Of a stretch of 64,000 bases of DNA, positions 1-10,300 are shown piece after piece. The notes under the pieces are model-generated. The model had not been told where the DNA came from. It saw only the letters and a list, made by a program, of their open reading frames with translations, and searched no databases. Where the stretch lies: positions 18,935,985 through 18,999,984 of the forward strand of contig OZ025267.1 of NCBI GenBank assembly GCA_964019165.1, read 5' to 3'. The position numbers were made by a program, and so were the translations under genes. Position 1 is the stretch's first letter, and every line of letters begins with the position of its first letter. The stretch is from Mastigias papua. Its lineage: Eukaryota > Cnidaria > Scyphozoa > Rhizostomeae > Mastigiidae.

Positions 1-324
1 TTGGTAAGGTGTTTTGATGTTTGTTCAGGACCAGGGGCGAACTTTTTGGTCAGGGCGCACTGGATAAATGGCTATTGGGCCTCTTGTTTTATGGTACATT
101 AGATATGATTTGAGTTAAGATTTCATTTGATTTCATTGCGTATATACAATCTATATTGTATAGTTGGGACAACTAGTTTATGGGGTTACAGAAGAAAAAT
201 AAGCGGAAATTGAATGATACAAAAATCTGCAAGGGAAGAATTTGTTAATAAGTAAAGGAAAGCAGAAAAGAGTAAAATACTGGAAAAAGACAGCGTTTGA
301 GAAAACAGGGAAAGATATGAACGA

Positions 325-385
325 ATGTTCGGAATCGAACCCCGATGGTTGCTCGAATCCCCTATTCACAGCCAATCCGCTCTTG
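325..385 (-). repeat. Possible tRNA-derived SINE promoter remnant
   Basis: On the minus strand 331-341 reads GGTTCGATTCC, an exact match to the Pol III box B consensus. About 34 bases upstream (361-374 on the plus strand) is TGGCTGTGAATAGG, a partial box A. Acceptor- and T-stem pairing is poor, so this is not a functional tRNA. A short box B can occur by chance. Confidence 0.35.
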
Positions 386-1006
386 CTCATGAGCATCGCA
401 GTTCTATGTATTGGTATGGCTGCTTACTTTTCTAAACCTTATTGTTATCCTACCCATATTGCCGGTGTGTACCAATGGCAAAATAGTTGAAATAGACCGT
501 GGAGAGAATTCTTGCCTGTTGATATTACAGGTGAGTTCATGTTTGAATAAATATGACGTCACTCTCATCATCGTAGCAAATGATGGGAGTTTTAGTGGGC
601 CCTACTTTAGTAGTAGTGTTTGTCCGTCTACGTATTTCAGCTTTCTGAGACTCTTCTCAAAAGTAAGACATTGACATGGGCCCAGCCGTTCTAAAGACCT
701 TCTCACATTTTGAGTAGTCCATTTGCTTTGTAATTTCTGTTGCGGTTTTGCAGTTTTATACCCGATTGCTGTTTTGGGCAGTTTATTCTTCCAGTGTAAT
801 TCACGTCTAGAATGTATCAACACCTTACAAAACTGCTGAAGGAACGGTGAAATAAACATACCAGTTGACATTTTTTATATCTATAGTCATGCATGAAATT
901 GTGTGTATGTGCTTGGTATTGTTATGTTACCTCCGTTGATCTGTTTTGTAATAAAAAAGTTTTGATGTATTATACTTCATTTAGTTAATTGTTTGGATCA
1001 ATACAG

Positions 1007-1190
1007 CATAGCCGCCGAATGTTTGAGAGCTCTGTTAGGTCTGTTTTCTCCCAACCTAATTGACCTATTATCGTACAGGATTCTGACCACAAGACCAGGC
1101 CCATTTTGCATGATGATTGGTCAATTAGGCTGGGAGCGGTTGGGAGAAAATTTACCGTATTAGAGTTCTCGAACATTCGGCGGCTATGAT
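1007..1190. mobile_element. MITE-like inverted-repeat element, family A copy 1
   Basis: The left arm starting CATAGCCGCCGAATG (about 1008) is matched by its reverse complement ending about 1188, and the arms continue inward with TTCTCCCAACC and TAATTGACC. No coding capacity. Exact 12-bp direct repeats GGATCAATACAG lie on both sides (995-1006 and 1191-1202), which looks like a target-site duplication although 12 bp is longer than in the common DNA transposon superfamilies. Confidence 0.7.
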
Positions 1191-1267
1191 GGATCAATAC
1201 AGTTTGTTGGTATGCAGCGGTGGAACTCTCTCTTATTTAGCGCTTATCTTTGATTTTTCTCTTACAG

Positions 1268-1341
1268 CGTATGCTACCCATTCATTCCCACCGGAGTTTC
1301 AGTATCCTTTGCCTGTCGACAAAAAGAGGAGTGGCATGCAG
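1268..1341 (+). CDS. ARHGEF17: ARHGEF17-like exon a (first clear exon in window)
   Basis: A pyrimidine-rich acceptor (tttctcttacag) precedes it and the donor is CAG|gtagat. It opens with two bases of a split codon and then contains PEFQYPLPVDKKRSGMQ, in frame with the next exon. The preceding exon must end in phase 1 and is not securely located in the window. Confidence 0.75.
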
Positions 1342-4300
1342 GTAGATCTTTTCATATATAGCATCAACTTTCATTCTACTGCAGCCCTATTTGGGCTTAG
1401 AATTTGGTCTTTTAAATAAAGACCTTCTAACTTACCGTATTCACTCGCTTACTACCCGACTTATGTAGTGACTTATGCTATCTTTGGTCGATTGTTTTTT
1501 AGTTTATAGTGTAAAAGGTTTAATATTAGCAGGCTCCATTGATAATCTTCTACCATTATTCGGCTTTTACTGTGCAAGTAAGAGATCTGATAGGGTTTAT
1601 TCAATTGCTTGTACGCGTGCCTTTGTTATTGCAGTTCACATGTGCGGCTCCTAGTCGAATGGCAAGTGCAGATATCACTGAAGCAGTTGGTGGAGACATA
1701 TGGGTTTGTAATAGTGATGGCTACGTTGGACATTTTTGCTTGGTTTCTATGGTTCCAGAGGCCCAGGTGTGCAGTACAATTTTTTATACGAACCAGTAAA
1801 ATTGCGGTTCAGGATAGCTGTCCTTAATTTTTCCAAAATTTTGAGACTGAATTGTTCTTAACTTGTTCTTAAATTATTGAAGTGTAAGCAATTTTGACAT
1901 TAGACAAGATACAAGAAAACATTGGATGTTAATGAAGTAGGTGTTATTTTCAATAACGTTAGCAGACGACTAAGATATGCATTCTTACAGATGTATGTTC
2001 CTTGCTAAAAGTCTTGGGGCATTTGCGAATTGTTTACACACTGATGATTTGGGTGTTTGGAGGACTTTTCACAAACATTGTTTACAAACATTGTTTACCT
2101 TAGAGAGTTTTAGATCATACTTGCATTACTTGCATTAGGTAGGCCATTGTTAGAGTTAGTCGCTATTTCCTTGTAATACTTATACTAGCCTTTGCAGCCT
2201 TTTTGTGTTGCACATCATTGGCACATTTAGAGCGATGCTGCTAAAATTATTTGACCAGAGTGAGTAGAGTGATTGATTTAACAGCCTAAACAGCGTGGTG
2301 TGAATTTAAATCTACAATATCTCATATTGTTTTGTTCAGTGTTTTATATATATTATATGTATTTCATAGCTACATGTTTTCTCTTCTAGTCACGATCCTG
2401 TGTTACTGTTTGCTCATCGAGAATACAATGCATTGCGCCCGTTCCTGGCTCAAAGCTTATCTCAACAAATAAGCCAAGGAGTAACGATCCTCGGAAGGTT
2501 CATAGCGAGGTAACTTTAGCACTATCTACGTAAGCATAGACCACTCTGATCAGGTTTATTTTCTCTCACCCTAATTGACCAGTCATCATGCAAATTCTGA
2601 CCACACGTGCGTTGCACAGCTAGTTTTAGGCCCATTTTGCATGATGATTGGTCAATCAGGTTGAGAGAAACAAGACCTAATCAGATCTCTCAACCAACCA
2701 CACATTTGTCTGCAAAGTATAGCACTTATTCTAATTAGACTTGTATATTTTACTCCATTTCGCGTCTCCATCTGCAGTTTTTTTGCTTGCTCTCTATAAA
2801 CCCAAAAGTAGTAATTAAGTGTATTATTCATTAAATAATGTGTAGAATATTCACCAAATCTTCTTGTGTGAAACAGATACTCATCAGTTATGGGAGCCAC
2901 GCCAATTTTTGTGGGCAGAGTGTAGATCCCGGCCCTCTCCCACCCCCCTGAAAAAAGATTCTAGTAACGGCCCTAAGTTGTATCAACTTCTCTCTGTTAT
3001 CATCCAGACAAAAAGTCATAAGAAGTCATCGAAATCATCCAAAGTTTCTTCGCCAAGTTCTTTGAAGTCAAAGAAATCTTTACCAAGTGAGTCAGATGAT
3101 GATGATCAGACGCCAGGACGCGAAGATATCATATCATTTGATACCACTGATGAGGAGGACAATGGAATCGATTCCCATTTTATTGGTACTTTGCTATTTT
3201 GAATCCTAGAATCTACAGTTTATTGGTTGCGATAGTTTGTCTAAGAAGGAAATTATTCTTGAATGGTTTTGATTAATGCATATGCCCTTGTTGTCCTTGC
3301 TAGCCATGCGAGGCTTTTATGATTTGGTATCGAAATGGGGCTGAAAAGGTATTGTGAACTTGACACAAGTTCCGTACTTCAGTCACGTGATCTGCAGCTA
3401 AAACATAGCATCGTTCTTTGTGTATAGCTTCCTGTGTTGCTTTCTTCTGCGTGAATTTGTATTGTTTTTAACGAAAAATTGATTCAATTTTACAGAATAG
3501 CCTAATTAGGCAGGTATTTAGTTGCATTTGTATTTTATCGATTGGATTCTACGTTTATAGCAACCCGAAAATATTCTACGAAATATCCGGTTTTTGAACC
3601 ATTAATTCGACTGTTTTTCCAGTAGGCCCTACTGCCTTTGGTGGCAGAATGAGTCCGGATGGAAGTAGCCTGGGAACGGTTGAAAGTGTGGAGGGAATCG
3701 AATGCAGTAGTAGCGATGATCAATCTTATCGATCAGGAAATGATACGAGCGATGGGGAAGATCAGTCGATCAATCGGCGCATTGGCATGCAAATCGAAAA
3801 TAACATTCACAAGGGTGGCCAAGGGTTGAATCAAAAAGCCGGACTAGATGAGTTCTTATCCGCAGATTTGGATGAAAATCCCACCATGTGGCTCGGGACC
3901 CAGGATGGATGGTAAGTTCATTATTTATGATTTTCTTTCGTGATTTTGTGAAGATATCTTTGTTGCCGCGGCAAGAAAGGAGTTAGAATACATTATCAAA
4001 GCTACTTACTCAAATCTTGTATATAGTCCATATGAGCCTTTATACTCCTTCAACACACTAGAATTATTACTAAACAGCATTTTTGTAAAAACACGTTCCG
4101 ACACTCATAAAAGTGTCGAAACATGTTTTTACAAAAATGCTGTTTAGTAATAATTCTAGTGTGTTAAAGGAGTATAAAGGCTCATATGGACTATATACAA
4201 GATTTGAGTAAGTAGCTTTGATAATGTCTTTCGTGATTGATTCTAATGAATTAGTATGGCTCAGTACCCTTTGTTGAAATGAGGAGAGTTTGGGGAGCCA

Positions 4301-7300
4301 GCCTCCCTTCCACTGAACGTATAATCTGATCAATCTCTACTTTGGTAGTATGAACCAACCCGTTATTACCGCTTTATGTGTGTTCTATATCATTGTCGTT
4401 TTTTCATTGTCATTTTATTTCATTCTATAATATACATGTACTAGTTTAAATAGATTCATATGAAAATATGCTTCTTAACCTGACGTACTTAAACAAAGTG
4501 CTAAATTTGAGAACAAGAGAAATTTGCATACCTAGTTTACAATGTTAATAACGTTCAAACCTTGTATAACCATGTATGTATTGAAACCTGAACAGGTTGA
4601 ATAAATATTGGGTACATTCACGGGCGTTGCCCATAGAATGGTCTACAGCACAGCCATCTATCTTAGCTTTTTAGGTCGACACCTGTGCTGATTTGTATAA
4701 TGCCTTGAAAGATCTCGCGGTTAAAAACTTCTTGGAAAAATCCAAGTTCAGTTACTGTATAAACTGATTTTCAGGTCTTTCCTTGGATTGTATATGGTAG
4801 TAAGAGTGCTGCAGTCAATTCTTACGTATTGCTACGCTTTTCTTTCAGCATATATGTTTATCAATCTACGAGCAACGTTCGAAAAAGCAAGACGAAAATA
4901 CATCTTGGGCCTGTCGTTAATGCTATCCTGTAAGTCCTTCGTCAGTTGGTTGGATCTTTTTTGTGGCTTGATGATTAAGCTAGTGGTAGAAAAACATTGA
5001 TTATGAAAGTGAGAAAATTTATTGAAATACTTCATAATAGAGCTACATATCTCCTACAGAAATATGCTCTAGTACTTGCTAGATTGATCAAGTGGCATCC
5101 GGTTCTTCCCCTCAAAGCAATGCTGATTTTTATAGGTTTTGCCCATGCAGCAAGCAGGTCGATTTGCCTTAAAGTGATTCTCAGGCAAATAAGCCTTTAA
5201 CTCAATAATTGTTTTAGGGGAGAAGTGATCATTCCCCATCGACGTTGACTGGAAACTCATCCTTGAAGTAGAAGGTGTTTTATTGAATCGGTGCTTCAAA
5301 GATTCATGACAGTAATGTTAGAATTAAATCCTGAAATATTTTAACCGAACTTGAAATATTTAAATGACAGATTGATTGCAAGAGAGCTAAAGCATTGTCC
5401 ACTTTCTCAATAGATTACTAAGTGTTAGCCAAGTTGGGTTTGCACTGCCCTGGAAATTTCCTGGTAGATTTGTAGTTATTGAAACATCTGGAAGGAATAA
5501 AGATTTTTCTTCCACATTTTTGTAAAAAAATATGGTTGTCTCATTTTAGGCTGTTTGAGTGCATCCTTGTATTTCTGATCATATATTATCGTTTTCTGTT
5601 TTTATTAGGTATCAGGATAATAAAGTATTTGTCGCTCTTGCGAGTGGAGAACTTCGTGTTTACAAAAGAGACCAGGGTATGTTTGGTTTTGACTATTGTA
5701 TATTTATACAAACATACATACATATATATATGTCGCTTCCAAATCGTTACTCAAGAGTAGGTCATTTGCTTGCACCATCCCTCTCTTAACCAATTTGCAC
5801 AGGGGAGCCATCGCATCTCCATCGCAATGTGCATTGGACCTGCTGTTGAGAGAGGATTGCTCACACCAGAGGGGGGGGGGGCATCGCAGTCCCATCGACT
5901 GGATAGAGTAAAGTTGGTAAAGGCAACAGGATTTAGAAGAAATGAAAAGTGGAAGTGCGAGAAAATAACCGACCCCAGCGGGATTCGAATCTATCCGGTG
6001 GATGGGGCTGCGATGGCCCTCTTGTGCAAATTGGTTACAAATCATATGGTGGTATTTTCCTTCTAACTGCCATTGATGGCAGTCTTTCTTTGTCAGGATT
6101 ACTTTTCCCTACGTTTTTCAGTTTTTCGTCCATCTTTATCCGGCTTTTGAGAGTTGTAGTTAATGGATTCAAACAGAATCTGGTGTTAACCTTACTTGCT
6201 CTATGAGAGGAAATCCAACTAATTTTCAATTTTTCTTAACACCCATTGCGTTGGCATAAATTCTAAATGTTTGATTGGCTAGGAGCTCTGATCACCTTGC
6301 AAATTCTCCTTACCTTACTAGCTACTTCGACCTCGCGATTGGTTAATACGGTATGGAGAATTTAGATTAAATCTGAGCGCTAAGCCAATCAAAGATTTAG
6401 AGCCTATGCTTATTGTGTCAACTACCAGAGTGATTGCACTGAAGCTCACGGGATTGTTTTTAACCTTTGAAGGAAATGGCTGGGAAGTAAACTCACCTCA
6501 GTCTATCCAGGTAGGCCGCAATGGGGCCTCTATATCGTGTATTGCAGCAGCCGCAGGGCGAATTTGGTGTGGATGTCAAAATCACGTTGTACTTGTAAAT
6601 GCCTCCACATTGAAAATCGAGGTAATTTCGATCCTTCTCCACTACATTATACACTCATATGTTTATTTGTTTTTCTATATGATATATCTTCTATATTTTA
6701 GCTAAAAATTATAAATGGTAGAAATTGTGCAAAGAAATATAGCAGGGATAGCTTAACTCTTTTATGGCTACCACTTCTCAGAATGTAGAATGTCAGTAAA
6801 ATTATTTTTATTGCTTTTATCAATTTGTTTACAGTTGTTCAAACTATAAAGAATTTTATGATAGAGATACTAATTTTTGTTTTTAAACTTCTCATGTATA
6901 TATTCAAATTACTAATACAAATACAAATCTCTCTAAGTATAGGTAATTTGTATCTGGCAGACAAGGTTACACATATAGTCAACAAATTCATACAAAAAAA
7001 AAAAAAAATTTTCTTAGGAATACAAGTCCATACACAGTGAAGTTAGATGTAACTATAATTCTTAGTACGTTAGAAGATCAGGGTTAGTCCAGGGTTTGTT
7101 TCTCATGCAGAAAATATAATAGGTGGATCGAATGATGATGGCTGTAATTTTGCTTAATAATAATGATAATAACAGTACTAATTGTAGTCAAAATAACCTT
7201 TTGAGTGCACTAAAATATGTATACCCAGTTGTGGATTTAATTGGGCCAATTGTGAAACGCGAGCAGAAATGGCATTGTTCTTCTTCAGCCAATAGATGCC

Positions 7301-10300
7301 TCAAAAAAGCTAGGTAGGTAGGTAGCTGAATCTGAGCGTGTATACCAGCTCTTGACTGTTACATAGCCGCGGCTTTCTGGCCGTTTTGCAAACATTCTGC
7401 AAAACAGATTGATGAATAGATGGCCTGAAAAAGTGACATTGCTGTAGTTTTTGGAGTAGCTGTATTGGTTCAGCAATTGCAGTCTGGTGGAAAAGTCACG
7501 AAATTTTTTGTGCAATTTTGGTTTTGTATTCGCATGGAAGCTGTTCTCTTGGTGGAGTGGATTTGTAGCGAATGCAGGAGGATCCATGGCTGATCTTTAC
7601 CGTATTCCAAACACCGTGCATCCTACCTTGCTAGAATCACACTGATACATAGTTTTTATGAAGAAGAAGACTCTTTTGGATAGCAGGCAGCCTGTCCCAT
7701 GATTAGTCTTTTATAGAATTATAGAATATATAGAGATTCGCGGTTTCGAAACATTGTTTTTGCCTGAGACGTCTTGAGATAAACCGGAAATTTTTGTATA
7801 CCAACGTTTTGTGAGCGAAGTAGTTAACTATTTTCTCTTTATATTACCAGTCAGTTATTTTTTCTGGTTACGCCCTGTGCAAACGATCTAACTTTTGGTC
7901 TAAAATTCCATCTAACATCTTGTTAGGTAAATTGTTAGATCGTTTGCACACCTTGTCAGGGAACCAAACCTTGTTTGTTGCAATGTTATGTGATGTTTGG
8001 TGAAGATCAAGCATTTGGCCCGACATTTGTTGGTCGGAATGTTGGATAGTTTTTGCACACATATCTGACATTGTTAGATGCACGCACGCGCACTGGGCTC
8101 TTTTCTCCCGGTCAAACTCTTTGTTTATGTTGTAGATCCCTGCAGGGACGCATATGTTAGGCTAAATATTAGGTGAAATGTCAGATTCGTTTGCACGTTT
8201 CGCAAACATCAACTAGTTTTTCACACCTAAAGTCAGATGAAGTATTAGACTAAATCTTGATCGTTTGCACTAAGCTTTAGCCTTTGTCTAGAGACATGTC
8301 GTTAAGCCTGTCTTATTCCCTTTATTTCTAACATTTATTTTATTTCTACATTCTATATCATACGTAGAAGATAAATTAACTCAAACTTTAAATATTTCCT
8401 GATTTCTGCATAGTTTTTAAACTATTGTGTTTGCGAAATGAAATTGCATGATAACGAAGAACCCGAGTGGGGCTCGATTATACGACCCTCTGTTTTTGTT
8501 TTACCAGTGAGCTATCTGGTCAAGGGTAGATCTTGCTCTGTTTGCCAAGATGGCTTATACAGAGAGAAGATCCTTGTAAGGAACCTGGTTCAAGGCCGAA
8601 TTCTTACAGTTCCTTAATTTTAGCTGCGCATTATAAGCAGTAGGTGTTACTATATGAACACTCTAAATTTCAACGCAAACTCCTTTATGAAACACCGTCA
8701 AATGGGTTACGTACAAGTCATGGAAATTTGATTACAGTGAATGGACCTGGCTTCGTAGGTCTGGACTGTATGCAGTGATGAAAGTATTCGAAATTGGAAA
8801 GTTAGCAGTACACGTCTCTTAAACTATTTAATCTTCTGCATCTAGATTCCTTCTTAAGTGGTTCCTTTTAGAGAAGTACTAGTTAAATGCTGAATACATG
8901 ATCAAGTGCCATAAAAAGTGCATTGTTGTGTGATGTTCAGTCAGTTATTGTATCGGTCTTATTCGTGTCTTTGTTTTAGTCAACAATTGTAGTCAGCCAG
9001 GATTCGCACCGTTCCGTGTACCTAATAGTGAATTCAGGTCTTGGTGTATGGATATCATTGCAAAGCAGTGCTGTTGTTCGACTATATCATGCGACGTCCT
9101 TTGAAAATCTGGCAGACATCGATGTAGCACCGGCTGTGCACAAGATGCTGGCAGGTAATATTTTCTTCTTCTATGCATTCAACCATCTTAACTCTTCTTT
9201 TCTGTTGCTTGATAGTTAATGCTCGGAGATGAATTGTTAAGTGTTTTGCAATCTTATGCATAGGTGCTTTTTGGCATGAGTTCTCACAGAAAGCTAGGAG
9301 TATAAGATTTAAAAGAGGCTTGAATGAGAGAGAGCGAGTGAAGAAAACTTAGGAGAGATGAAGATGTCAAAGCACACCCATTTAGCATCAAATGAAACTT
9401 TATATTATTGGCAAAAAGTCCCCTAAGTTCATTGTTTATTTGTTTCGTTAAAGTAAAAGCTTACGAAATTTTAATCTTACAATCATCAGAATCGCTATGA
9501 AAATGCCTTAAACGCATAAAATGCAGCGAAAGTCGCGAATTTCATTGTCGAAATAAGTCGCATGCCTTACATGTCGCGCAGACGAGCATATGCAAAACTC
9601 GCGCACATTAAATGTTGCGAGAAGCTGATTTGAAAAGTCGCGCGCAGTTGACGCGTATCGCTGAAACCTTCCAGAAAATAGAGTGGTTAAGCCTCCATAT
9701 CGAAACTTTGTTTGTAGTTTGATCATATCTACCCAAAGTAAAACGCACTGTCATCAATTTTCCTCGCACTTGCAAATTTCTACTTTGGAGGCTCACTCTA
9801 CCTCTACTTGGTCAGACAGATAAACGCAGAGACAGATGATCTGAATTTATTTTGTTTCTCTAAAACTTTTTTCGATGGTGAATTGTCAAATATTGTCTAT
9901 ATAGAAGTGATCTATATAGGCAACATTTGTGAAATAATTTGTATAGGGTTTATGTAGGCAAGATTTTATTTTGAATTTGGCTATGCACATTGTATTTGTA
10001 GTGTATGGCACAGCTGCTTGTTAAAATTTTTGACCCTAATGCCCTTTGTGCCTTCGTAAAAACAGTTCCATATTGTGCAGCCACTGTTCCTATTTTACGT
10101 TGATTGTTCCTGTTTCCCAGGCGCAGATGCAATCATCCGGCAACATAAGGCTGCTTGCCTAAGGATTACCGCATTATTGGCATGCAAAGACCTCTTATGG
10201 ATAGGAACTAGTGCTGGAGTTATACTGACTAATCCATTACCCGCTATTAAAGTAAATACATCGTCGTTACGGAGTGCGCCGGGTCCAACGGGTTCGCCTC

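Larger units (their letters stand above)
1..1267 (+). other. Upstream intronic sequence of the ARHGEF17-like gene
   Basis: The window opens with ttg|gtaagg, a good donor, so bases 1-3 may be the end of the preceding exon; this cannot be tested with 3 bases. A second good donor (acag|gtgagt) stands at 530/531, but the frame open before it ends in phase 0, not the phase 1 needed by the exon at 1268. The rest holds a possible SINE remnant (325-385) and an inverted-repeat element (1007-1190). Confidence 0.5.

Noticed and set aside
411..530. Exon of the Rho-GEF gene ending at the good donor 530/531
   Set aside because: The open frame ends in phase 0, incompatible with the phase 1 needed by the exon at 1268, and no good acceptor or family motif is visible.
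5704..6045. 113-residue minus-strand frame as a gene
   Set aside because: It lies across a short exon of the plus-strand gene and an inverted-repeat element, and has no recognisable features.
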